A DNA stretch of 64,000 nt from Antedon mediterranea (lineage: Eukaryota; Echinodermata; Crinoidea; Comatulida; Antedonidae), in NCBI RefSeq assembly GCF_964355755.1, contig NC_092671.1:39821304-39885303 (forward strand). Direction: 5' to 3'. Under the pieces are notes generated by a model that worked only from the letters and a program-made list of their open reading frames with translations, searched no databases and was not told where the DNA came from. How positions within the stretch are numbered: the stretch's first letter is position 1; each line of letters begins with the position of its first letter. Shown here one piece after another: positions 21,801 to 33,300 of this stretch. A program made the position numbers and the translations under genes.

Positions 21801-24006
21801 AGTGTGGACAGAGCTTTACTTTGTCTAGGATTGTCAAGTTGATAGTGTAGACAGAGCTTTACTTTGTCTAGGATTGTCAAGTTGATAGTGTAGACAGAGC
21901 TTTACTTTGTCTAGGATTGTCAAGTTGATAGTGTGGACAGAGCTTTACTTTGTCTAGGATTGTCAAGTTGATAGTGTAGACAGAGCTTTAGATGCAATAA
22001 ATTGAAGCTCCGTTGTTTCTTTCATTCCATTCTCTTGTCTGGTTTTCTCATACTATTTCAACATTCGCCATTTAGTACAATTTGAATTCTTGAATTGTAA
22101 ATTATTTATGTAATATTTCATAGAACAGAAATACTATACTATTTTTAAAAAAAGTAATCTAATTAATATTATCAATTTACCTGTATTATCTTCAACATCT
22201 TCAAATATGGATTTCTTGACTTCTGTTTTATATTTAGTAGCTTTTGAACCAATAATAAAGAATGTACTAAGTGCACAAAAGAAGGAGTAGTTCGACAACA
22301 TCAAAATGAATCCAATTAGAAAACCTTCAACAAAATAATACATTTAGTAATAACAGGGTCTGATAAAAATACTTAAAGATGTATTGTCCCTTGAAACACA
22401 AAAAAATGAAGGTCAAAATATTCTAAATTTAAAGTGGCCATATCAAAGTAATATTAAAGTTATTCACTTTAAGTCGAAAATTTGAGCCAAAAACAACAAG
22501 TTTACGTAATTAACAGGTAAATTAGCTTGATTACATTTCATCTGGAAAATCGTCACGAGCGAAAGTAAACAAAGATTTCAAACCATGAGTACGCATTATG
22601 CATATGCTAAATTAGGATTGTTTACAACTCGTCACAGTTAAGAAGGTATTTTCACACAGATCATGAGGAAGTTTTATGATTATGCATACAGAGTAGCCAA
22701 ACAAGCGCGTTTCATTATGGGATATGTTTTGATTGAAAACTTTGACTGGAAGTCAAAGTTATTTTTTTAACAAAAAAACGTCTGTATTTCAGTTAATTTT
22801 TTTTTTTTCCGAAAACTTTTTGGTGATAGTTAATAAATATTATGATACTTCAAAATGACCCACCTTTTTTCGAAATCTATTATTTTTTATTTTTTTGGAA
22901 TTAGTCAAAGGGACAATACATCTTTAAAATTGAAATGTAACTAAAGTAATAAACATTTTTTTTATCTATACACCAATACAAAATTCTATGCAACACACTT
23001 CATTTCTTCTATAAAAAAATGCTTTAAGATTTCAGACTAGGTTGTTTGTTTAAATTTCAGAAACTTTATTCAGAATTTATAATTGTTTCATTTAAAACAT
23101 TTCATATTTCAAGTCAGTAGAAGAGTTGTTTTATTTTATCCATTTATTTATTTATTTCAACAATATTTTACGAGGGTGGTCCATCCAGCCGAAGCTGATC
23201 ATTAGAGACCCACACAAAAATACAATATGACAAGATATAAACATTAAAAATTCAATTATGGAAAGAACAATTAATGAAGATATTAAATAATATTGATTAC
23301 CTACTACTGCCCCTCCATTAGTAATACTTTTCCTTCTCAGGCCACCACTTGCCATGTACAGAGGAATTAAGATTGAAAACAGCCATTTCCAAGGAGAGAT
23401 GGGTTGAAAACCACCTGAAAAAAGAAACAACAATTCTGATTGATGGTAGTGCTACAAATGGAGGTACATACAGATGAAGGAGAGGACGAGAATACAATTA
23501 AATTTCAATTAAAATAGGCCTAGCCTCTAGGCCTGTATGTGTGTAGGCTGTTCTGCTAGCTAGCCCTCTACTAGTTAGCTAGAGAGGATAGATAGGCTAG
23601 TATTACTATTACTATTTAGTAACTAGGGCCTAGGCCTAGTTCGGTTTCTTTTTTGGTAGAATGCCTAAACTACAGTAGGCAAAGACTGTCTCATCTTCTG
23701 CCTCTTAGGCCTAATCTTCTAGGCCTAGGTCGTTTCGCCCTAAATATTCTGCAATTGATTTAGGAGGGAGAACCGATCACTGGACCAGGAAATGTAGACA
23801 AACTTAGTTAGACTATTAAGAGGCCTAGCTAATTATTAGTAGTCTAGGCTCTAGAAGGCCTACATGTCAACATAAAAGAAGTCTTTCTTCTTCTTCATCT
23901 GGTACTTACTACTATCTCCAAAGTATGTGAATGAAACAATCGAAAAGGCCCATAATGATAGTGCAATTGGAATCAAAACGGTCAAAAGAACCGCTATAAC
24001 AACCAT
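18873..24006 (-). CDS. TMEM19: TMEM19, multi-pass membrane protein of the DUF92 family (complete, six exons)
   Basis: Exons on the - strand are 24006-23910, 23414-23301, 22324-22181, 21251-20997, 20827-20612 and 19039-18873. They have consistent phases and GT/AG borders and give 993 nt and 330 aa, close to the usual size of about 336. The start is the only Met before the first hydrophobic segment (MVVIAVLLTVLIPIALS). Conserved family stretches are visible: FQPISPWKWLFSILIPLYMA, ACCSGDTLASEIGSVLG, PKLITTWARVPRGTNG, GAVAGLLGSLIDSFLGATLQ and the C-terminal GVPVLDNNGVNMFSSL. Plant and bacterial DUF92 relatives include the phytyl-phosphate kinase VTE6, but the role of animal TMEM19 is unclear. The donor after LQYSG is gtacgt, not the neighbouring gtaagt, because only that keeps the frame open. 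Two introns carry family A MITEs. Confidence 0.95.
19235..19376. mobile_element. MITE family A, copy 4
   Basis: Lies in the last TMEM19 intron. The left end is eroded (aagccttgtctacactatga); the right end is tttgatagtgtagactaagc. Confidence 0.8.
19377..20611. other. TMEM19 intron 5, unexplained GC-richer block
   Basis: Mostly AT-rich intron, but 19910-20150 is more complex and less AT-rich than its surroundings (for example tgactcatccccgccattgg, cagacccggtcttgacccc, ggatcatctccaggggtaat). It has no open frame of note and no obvious terminal repeats. It may be an old transposon body or a non-coding element. Confidence 0.45.
21291..21430. mobile_element. MITE family A, copy 5
   Basis: In a TMEM19 intron. 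The left end reads taagccctgtctacacttga and the right end gtttgatagtgtagacagag. The right end merges into a 43-bp minisatellite. Confidence 0.85.
21413..21991. repeat. 43-bp minisatellite seeded by a MITE end, about 13 copies
   Basis: Unit: agctttactttgtctaggat, tgtcaagttgatagtgtgga, cag. Each unit contains the family A terminal sequence gatagtgt(a/g)gacagagctt plus 20-odd bp of what was probably flanking DNA. Units differ mainly at one position (gtagacag or gtggacag). It sits between TMEM19 exons 3 and 4. Confidence 0.95.
22372..22928. mobile_element. MITE family E, copy 1
   Basis: Ends are inverted: ttaaagatgtattgtccc at the left and gggacaatacatctttaa at the right. It is about 555 bp, has no long frame, and is inserted in a TMEM19 intron just outside exon 3. 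The left outer sequence is cttaaagatg and the right outer sequence ctttaaaat, consistent with a TTAA- or TA-type target. Confidence 0.8.
23149..23221 (-). mobile_element. Non-LTR retrotransposon 3' tail fragment
   Basis: On the - strand it reads gatcagcttcggctggatgg, accaccctcgtaaaatattg, then a (aaat)n tail. It matches 38620-38692 on the + strand. Shared end point and simple tail are hallmarks of LINE insertions; the element's coding part is absent. Confidence 0.65.
23415..23909. other. TMEM19 intron 1, dense AGGCCTAG words
   Basis: Between 23515 and 23870 the palindrome-based words taggcctag, ggcctaggcc and gctagctag recur more than ten times without regular spacing. No other feature was seen. 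Confidence 0.6.
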
Positions 24007-24127
24007 GCTTTTTCCCAGAGTGTTATGTCATGTGACTAATGACGTAATATTGCAAAATCTACGAGGACCCAGAGAGTACATTTTCAAACGCGAAAACCAA
24101 GTAATACAGTAGACACTTTGCCTCCTC
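24007..24127 (-). promoter_or_regulatory. TMEM19 5' region with E-box/CLEAR-like and CRE-like sites
   Basis: Just upstream of the start codon lie gtcatgtgac (24027-24036, one base off the lysosomal CLEAR/TFE3 palindrome gtcacgtgac) and tgacgtaa (24040-24047, CRE-like). Their closeness suggests a core promoter or 5' UTR here. Function is inferred from motif alone. Confidence 0.4.
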
Positions 24128-24312
24128 TAAAGCTTGGTTCCCACTAGAACGTAACGCAAGGACGTAAACGCAACGCAAGCGTTTTAACCAATGACAAGCG
24201 AAGTTAAAGACGGTTAGCAATCACAAGCGAATAAGCCATCGCTTGTGATTGGTCAATTCACTTGCGTTGCGTTACGTCCTTGCGTTGCGTCGCTAGTGGG
24301 AACCACGCTTTA
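24128..24312. mobile_element. MITE family B, copy 2
   Basis: A well-preserved inverted-repeat element: taaagcttggttcccactag at the left and ctagtgggaaccacgcttta at the right. Inner acgtaacgcaaggacgtaaa is mirrored by gcgttacgtccttgcgttg. The outer TA is present on both sides. It starts about 120 bp upstream of the TMEM19 start codon. Confidence 0.93.
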
Positions 24313-27300
24313 GGCCTATCTTGGACACACCTATATTCTTCATGATCAGGAGACACTTTCCTTTGGTACACAATATGTTAATACTACAGCAAACTTGTTT
24401 TCTGGGGACAGTTTTTTAGATTTTACATTATTATTTATATCATGGACAAACAAATGAATACATATGTACAGCAACTTACTGTAGAATGGTACATTCATTT
24501 CTATCCCACCAGGAACAGTGACGTAGAATTTCAGCAAGCGCCATTACGATGTATTCATTAAGCTATAAGATAGTCATAATTCTTGTAAATTAAACACTGA
24601 AATCACATAATAAACAAATCAGAAACATGTCATCATTTTCATTGGGTTAAACCCGTTTTATTGCCCGTCCTACCGTCACAAATTGACAGACCAACATTTT
24701 CTTTTTTACAACTATCTATCTTCAAGTACAGTCCACAAATTTACACATCTTTTGCATGGATACGTAATTCCGAAAATATTCTGTATTCACATTTTGAACC
24801 TAAATTTACATATTATGCAGTGCCCTCTGGTAGGACATGGTATAATTTCAACTATGCAGTATAATTAGAATTCCATAAAATTTTCGGTAAAATGTATCAA
24901 CACAGCCGGCCTAAATATAAATAAGGTATATTTTGCAATAATCTTTTCAATTTCATAACAATTAATAAACATATATCAATAAATAAGACAATTAGAATGA
25001 CAATTCTCTCTTCCATTTCGTAAGCTCTTTCTAAAGCTAAACATGCACAGACATGCCTACAGTAAACTCAACTCAACACATTAACACCAAAATTACCCAA
25101 ACAAAGCACCACCTAATAAAAATTAAATTTTAAAAAGTTGTGTACTATTATAATGGCTGTTTAAATATTGTAATTGTATAATAACTGCATACAACTAGTT
25201 GGAAACGATGTGTACATATGAGAGTAATGACAAATATAGCATTAAGATTCACATTCTCTTGTTGATTACACTATCATCACAAGATATTCACCTAAACACA
25301 CAATATGAAATTCTATCTGTTTTACATCAATAACAACCATATAACACAATTTATAATAAAACATATTGTTAATTATTACAATAGCTTCCGAGCATTTTTA
25401 TACCACAAATAGACATTATAAATCTATATATATATATAATTTATGGAAACTTACTTATGGAGTGCCTGTTTGGACTGAATATGTTTTGAAATTTAAAAAT
25501 TGGAATTCCATGTTTATTTATAATATTGGTTTAAGAAAATGGGGTGTTGTGATGTTAGGGAATGCAGTGCTAAATATCGGGCAACAACAACACACGACAT
25601 CTCAAATCTCTAGAATTAAACCATCGCTCAACCCACAATAGATACTCTCTTCCTGCAACTAAAGCAGAAACAAATATAGCTTTAATACATTACAAAATAT
25701 ACAGTTTTATCGCGGATCGAAATGATTTAAATATATATACAAACATCCTCACAAAAGAATCTATTAAATGACCATATAATAAACCACATTTTTCAGTTAG
25801 GTTGCTTCTTACTGGCTCGCCATAGCATAAAAAATGCTCTATAGGCTCATTGCACAAAGCAACCCCTTACTGATCCCTAGCATGGTAGTCACTTTTCATC
25901 ATTTATTTAAACAACTCACAGTTAACTAAATTGAATTGCACGTGTACAGTGTATGAGTTGCTAATGTAATTTATAATCTTCAACTTAGTCTTGTTCACAT
26001 CCATACTCAATCATTATCTTTCAAAACAATGTTTAACTAAAATTTTAACGCACAAATACATTTTTTTTTTTTCTCGTACATTGTAGTTTTATAAAAATAT
26101 GTTTTTTTTAATTTATTATTTCTTTCCTAATTGCTGGAAAGTCACACAACTTGTTGGTCAAAAAAGGCACAATACATTAACACCTGAGTATCATAGAAAA
26201 ATGAAACAGTAATGTAGTTAAGAGTATGGGAACCCAAAGGTGCCTCCTTCTTGAGTAATGAAACATTAGTAGTATCCTCAATACTGTTTCAATCTGAAAC
26301 ATGTGGGTAAAGTGTATTGAATTAAGGATTGGTTCACACTATAGAAATCCAAATTTAATCGTTCACATGAGCATCATATGAGATAAACAATGTAAATCCA
26401 AAGTATACTCCAACATTAAGCAAGAAGAAAACCACTTTGAAATCTAGCGCTATCATAATATGATAATTTACGGATTGTACAGTAAACACAATAATACTGA
26501 TGTTATGAAATTCTTATATCGAATATAAACATATTTCTGAAAATATATGAATGGTCTGGATCTGTGACCAATAATTAAACAACCAATTAAAAGGACTGAC
26601 ACATTGAATTATTAATTCTAAAACCAATTTTGATTGGTTAATATGATTGGCCAGCAATCTTAGACGTGGTTTTTATGAAAGTAGAAAATATGATTGAAAT
26701 ATGTAATCTTATCAGTTTAAAAAAGATTGACTCAAAGCATCTATGTTCTATGTAAACATCCATCCACCAAACATTAGTTAATACATTTTCTATGAAGTTA
26801 AAAACACTTTCTTCTATAAGGTCAAATTGTTTTACAGGGATTTCCTCTAGTAAGTTACGATATGTGTAGTCAATAAAGAGAAAGTACACCAAAACAAATA
26901 ATTAAGTTTTTAAGCACCGGTAAATAGCCTAGAGGTACAATATTAAGTAATAATTGAGTTTTAATAACAGAAGGTAGTATACATGGTATAAGGTAAGGTA
27001 TAAGATATGTGGAAGTATCCAAGTTACTTGGGACAATCTACCACAAAACATCAACAGATATCAATAGGATAAGATAAAACTACAACAATCAACCGACAAT
27101 TTAGGCAAAATTAGTACACCATACATATGTTAAAATGATTCCAAGTTTGTTTTATTTTTTGACAAATAATGCCTCCCATACTTAATCGAATTTTAACCTA
27201 TGTTTAGCAAACAATTTCTCTGTCCCACATGATAATTCCAAATATTAAACCTTCTACAATTTTTCATTAAACTTCTTTTAACATGGTTACAAATGATAAC

Positions 27301-27320
27301 TTAATCTCACACTTTAATTC
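24313..27320 (-). other. Probable long 3' UTR of the DUSP gene and the short DUSP-TMEM19 gap
   Basis: This is AT-rich with several - strand AATAAA hexamers, the most distal good one at 24662-24657 followed by GT-rich sequence. A 2.7-kb 3' UTR is therefore possible, leaving about 0.6 kb to the TMEM19 start. The patch 25810-25895 is more complex than its surroundings. Frames here show no domain. Confidence 0.4.
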
Positions 27321-30300
27321 TCATGAGACTTCGATCATTTCGCAAGAACTGCTCAAAGATCTCTGACTGCTTAGCGAACGAGAATCAACATCATCGTCCA
27401 TTTCGCAATCAAAATTTTGGATTCTTTCGTACGTTGGCACACGCTCAAATCTTTCTCTTACGACGATTTCCGCAACTGCTTCTCTTGCACAAGAACTAAT
27501 TTCTTCGCACGATGCACTTTTTAGTGGTGTAAAGTTCCGTGTACGACTGCACCATGCATCAACCACATCGCAATCGAGAAGCCCCTCGTAACTACCGCTA
27601 CGTCGTGGCGAGTCTGTACCACTACTTTCACTCGAGTAAGACTCTAAACTTTTTTTCGAATTTGAAAGATGCAGATCTGGAACTTTTTGTAAATGATCAC
27701 GATGTCTTTGTCGTGATGATTCTCCTGTAATATCTCGATGCCGCTGTCTTGATAGCGGTTCTTTATGACGTCTTGGCGGACTGGGGCTTAAATCTTTTGA
27801 TTTTTGAGGAAACCTAAATGGATTTATTTCTATTTGTTGCGGTCGTGAAATAATAACTTCTTGAGAAGGTTGTAAACAGGATACATCTTCTTCTGGTGAC
27901 ATGACACCTGATGAAGGGGTCAAACCAGAATCAATTGAGGAAACAGTTGATTGTCCTGAACCAAGAACACATTGAGATTCTAGAGAGGCGGTTGAGGAGC
28001 TGGTACACAGAACACCGCTACTTGTATCAGACTGTTCACTAAGTTGTCTTTTAAAATATAAATTGGAAGGACTCTCAGTCGTCGTGCTCGGAGTTGACAA
28101 TCCAGTATCAGCGGTTGATTTATTCTGCACCTGATTTGTTGGTATGGCAAGTTTTAACGATCCCTGACCGATACGTAGTTTTCCTACTTTTCCTTCATGC
28201 TTACCAACTTCTTTTTGTTCATCAGATGGCGCGCTTGGAAGGACACCGATTGTAATTTGCGAGTACGCCGATGATTTTGAAATCTCAACGTTCTCTTTTT
28301 CCTGAGTTGCTTGCAGTGCCTTTTCTGCTTTTTCGATCGACGTGTCTGTCCATGACGCTTCACGTTCTCTTTTACGACTTAATGAAGGACTTTTCCCTGA
28401 TGGTTTGGCTTTTGGCACTTCTGTTGCCATCTTTTTACACGCTTCTACAAATGGATTACAATTTCTTACTTCCGGAGAGTTGACACTTAGATTACTCGTC
28501 ATGATTCCCACTTGTAATAGTGGGTCATCAGGAGTTTTAATCGGTGACAATGCACGCATTCTTACAGATTTCAAACAAGGTTTAGTTAAAAATATTGGTC
28601 CCATTTCTGTAACTTTCTTTAATTCAAGTCCTTTTGGTCTCTCTAGTGTTTTTGTTGGAGATCTTTTCAGAGGTTTCTTTAATAAGTCCGAACCTCTAAG
28701 AGGTAAAGGTAACGATTGACATGCCGTGACCTTTGATCTCTTTGATGTCCAAGGCCTTTCACTAGGATCATGTGATCCTGAAACAGAAGATTTTGATTGG
28801 TCAACATTGGACTTTTGACTAGGTGCTGATGGTTGTTTAGATATTGTTGATTTACGTTGAAGATTTAAAAGTTTTTCGTGTTCCAATAACTGACCAAGAA
28901 AGTTGAAGTTTGGTGAGATGGTTGGCCTCTTGTCTTTTACATACCTAAGTAAAAACACACAAAAATATACTTTAGAATCATTGTCATTATCTTTATTATT
29001 TACCAAAATACACTTATTTGGGCTATATTAAGAAATCCGGTTTTTAAAATGCATTTTACATTACATACATATATACCTTTCTGGTTATAATAGAGGTCAG
29101 GTCAGAGTTAGATTATTATTAGAACTCCACAGCTAGGACACCTCTTAGACTCCTACAGTATAACATTTCCCTAGATTTCAATTAAACATGTAAAGCTCTG
29201 TCTACACTATCAAACTAGTTTGACAAAAAATGATGTGCCCAAATATGGTAGGTAGTGATATGACATCATCATGTCCATATACTGTATGGGCACATCACAT
29301 TTTGGAAGATTCCAAGATTTGGTTACTAACCTATATGCCTCTTCAGAAGTCATGTTCAAGTGCTGCATGATGTAAGCAATGGCTACAGTTGGTGATCTTG
29401 ATATCCCAGCATAGCAATGAATTATAACAGCACCATTTGCAGATCTAGCTTTATCTATATATAAAAAAATTAAAATATTTTTTAAATGTTAAAAACAAAT
29501 TAAAATGTCATAAAAGAACAAGCAAGTGTTTAGAATTGAACTCTAAAAATATGTCACAAAGACTAGACGAAACGTGGGTAGAAGTAAATCGATGCGGAAA
29601 ATGAGTAAGTTTTTAAAACGTGACACGGCATCAGAACCTCTTTCAATTTCAAGATCCTTAAAAGGGGATGACTAGTTCTAGTTTCACTACTATTAAAAAA
29701 AATTAATCTCAAAAAAATATTTTCAGAAATCTCACAACAAAAAAAGGATTATCATGATGTTACTGAATTTTAGCTTTAAATTTGAATGGAATCAATTAAT
29801 GATTGAAGTGTACTTATTAATGAAATATTAATTTTTTTTATTAAAAAATCACATGGGATAGCGATTGATTGAGCTGTTAATTTTATGTCTGCTTTCAACT
29901 CGTAATTTAATGTAACATTTTGGTGAGTACACTTTCACAACATGTCACTCAAATTGTACTATTTATGCACATTTATGCACCATAGTAGACACTGTGTCTA
30001 CATTAAACATAATGTGTAGGAAATGACGTACAAGGCTAAGTAGTAATATTGTGGTTTATGGTCAACTTATAGGGGAACATACTGTATGTCAACAAAAATG
30101 TTCACTATGTTTTATGTTCATTTCTCCAGTTAACGCCTGGGTGTATATTGCCCAACCCCAACAAATACTGAAATATACCACATACTGCAACATATAAATA
30201 TTCTTATGCGTATTAATTTATATGATAAAAAAATATTTGAGATATCTTACCAATAAATGCCATGGCTTCTTTAAGGAACGGTAATATCTTCTCGCAATAG

Positions 30301-33300
30301 TTATCGTGGATAGGTATGCGACAGAAGTTTGCTTCGGGCACATACTTGGGCGCGGGACACGTCTTACTGATGTTAAGGACGTAGTTGATCCCGTTGACGT
30401 GCATTAAATCTTGGTTCATGACATCTTGCTGCGAGCCAAGATGCAAGAAGCTCAGGATCTTGGTGGGACCCACGTTAGCCACCGGCATGCAGGGTTGTGA
30501 GAGTGGCGCCAGCGTGGAACACTGGCTCGAATCACGAGAAACACAAAGATTCGGATAACTCGCCTTGAATCTCACAAAACCACCTGAAAAATATAAATGA
30601 TTTGTCAGGTTATAAATTGTGAAATACACTATCACTACTGTACTTTATAACTTATCATACAAATTCCACAAGTAACAGCTGTACAGAATAAGTTTATTGA
30701 TTGTGTCTGTGAATTCTAGATTTGAGTAATATAGTAGTTTCAACTCCCACGATCAAATTAAATCCTTCCTTCTAGCATTTCTCTACATTTTTCAAACTAT
30801 TCACCTTCCTCAATCATATTCCGTATCATAGCTGTTTGGGATTTTATTTTATACATTGTTTTTAATTAGTATCTTTCAGTAATGAGTGCAGAAGCATGTA
30901 ATTACATTTTTAAGGAACTTACAAATGCAACAAATATGTACCTGAATAAACATAACCTGTAAAAATGTAAATTATACCTTATCCAATTATTAAAACCAAT
31001 TTTATAGCTTTGTAAACATTTTATAAATTATTGTGTGACCCATTGGGTGTAACACCAAACATAGTGTATGTATGGAGTTGCCAACTCACTGGTGTATGTA
31101 TTCGTTTATTAATAGACTTATTATCAATTACTGTGTAACCTATGGGTGTAGAATCAAACATCAATGGTTTGCTATCTTCTCTGCAGGTACATATCCAAAG
31201 GTAAAGATATTAATCTTTTTAGGAAGCTGTTTATCTTTATGTACATAAATCCTTTAATGTGTCAGATACAGCATACAGCTGGTGACTGTTCAATTTAAGC
31301 CTTTCAATTTTAAATGTACCTGCTGTTTTATTATTAAGCTCTGTCTACACTATTAAACTAATTTGACAAATATGATGGTGATATACTGTACCCAAATATG
31401 ATAGTGATATCACATCATTATGTCCAAAGATGGACATATCAGATTTTTTTATGACATTAAGTTTCATAGTTGTAGACAGAGTACCTACCTACTGTTTTAT
31501 TATTAGAATTTAAAAAAAAATTGCAATGACAGAAAATGATTAATTTCAACTAACAATAAGAAAAAAAACACGGACGTAAGCAGATAAACTGTATAATAAA
31601 TAATTCCACCCACAATATTATAATTTTTGTTTTATTGATAGTATGAACGGTATAACAGAAATCTGACAGTTAGAATAGTCATTAAAGAATGCTTTACAAA
31701 AGAGACACAATACTGGTTCAAACGGTTTAAATCAAACAATAGCACAATACACATAGACAATAAAAAAGGTATTGAATTTGACACACTAAAGCACGACGAT
31801 GAGAGCATTGATAATGAGTCAGAACCATTGAAGGCTTCATGGCTGCTAGTCTATAGAACAACCCACTTGTAGATAGATACTACAGCTGTATACCATACTT
31901 GGGCTGAGTGACAATCAGTCACTTGGTTACAATGTTTACTACTATGCTTAACTACAGATGATCTGTCCTTACATTGTATAGTGAACTGTAATATCTCTAT
32001 GTTCCTTATCTGAATATATAAATTATATGAATCACATTATTACACAAAGAAGGGAAGACACATTGAAATGCAATGTTTCGATCAATTTTTATAATTATTT
32101 TGGGTAAATTTATTTTGACTTTAAAACATAAATAATGTTTATATGTTAATGTTAGATATTGTATGCTTGTTTGATAATATTTAATGTTCCATTTAGAGTA
32201 CTGTATATTAAACCAACAAGAGTAACTACTCCAAGGCAGTATAGTAACACTAACCATATGTGTAATTATTGCATCACTATGAAACAATGTTTTAAAAATA
32301 GAGGATATAAAGGATACAACTATACTTTTTAGTAAAAAGAATCAAGATTTAAAGACTATAAACTTATTCTAGTATCAATTTGATCTTGTGTAGAATAGAA
32401 CATTGCAACACCAGGATAGACCGGGAAAATACTAAACCTAAACTACTAAATTAGACGATTTCTAATGCAATATTGCACACACACGTTTTCATTAACTTTC
32501 ACTTTATTGTATAAACTATTGAATCAGAAAGAAAACTTTTTTAAAATAGAAATTGCTGAATATTGTTTGAAATATTGTAAGTACACTCAAAATAAAACAG
32601 CCAAAATGATTTATATCTATAATAATATCTTTAAAATGATAAAGGAAAATAATCTGAAGAGATAACCACCCGGGGTTTGTTAACTTGTGCCCATCTTGTA
32701 ACCTTGGATTCTTTTGCTGGTATTAAGATATGAATAAGAACACATGGCTCATTTATGAGTAAAAGAACAATAAAATAAAATAAAGAAAAATAAGCAATGA
32801 AGAAGTCAGTAAATAATCCAAATTAATTGAAAAACAATGAAAAAATTAATGTATTTGTGAAATAAACATACATAACATTACAAAATGATTTACAAGTATT
32901 GTACTAAAAATGTTATGACTAGAGAATATGACACTATAGTGGGGTATGTTTGGATATCCACTTTCTCCTCAGGGTAGGACAATGCTGCAGTATGCCGGCT
33001 AAATGCATGCAGTGTAATATCTATACTATTATTAAATTCCATGGCTGAGAGAAAAATGTATTAATACCAAACAATTCTAAATTAGACAGATGCATATAGT
33101 ATAATTAAATTGCAAGGATATTTAACAATGTTAAGCAATGCATACAGATGATTTAGTTAAAACAAAAGGTCTTAAAATACTCCATCTAAATAGAAAATAA
33201 TCCCACGCTTCAAAAATACAAATAAAATATAGGAAAGATGAAGAATAAATTACCTTTAACATTACCAAGTATTGGTATATCCAAACACATATGTAACACA

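Noticed and set aside
28342-28719. 125-codon + strand frame
   Set aside because: It is antisense to the serine-rich tail of the DUSP coding exon and has no splice or domain support.
27321-29006. DUSP last exon as an independent 561-residue protein
   Set aside because: The first residues (MVNNKDNDND...LL) are intron sequence. A clear acceptor at 28945-28946 joins RYVKDKRPT to the catalytic exon.
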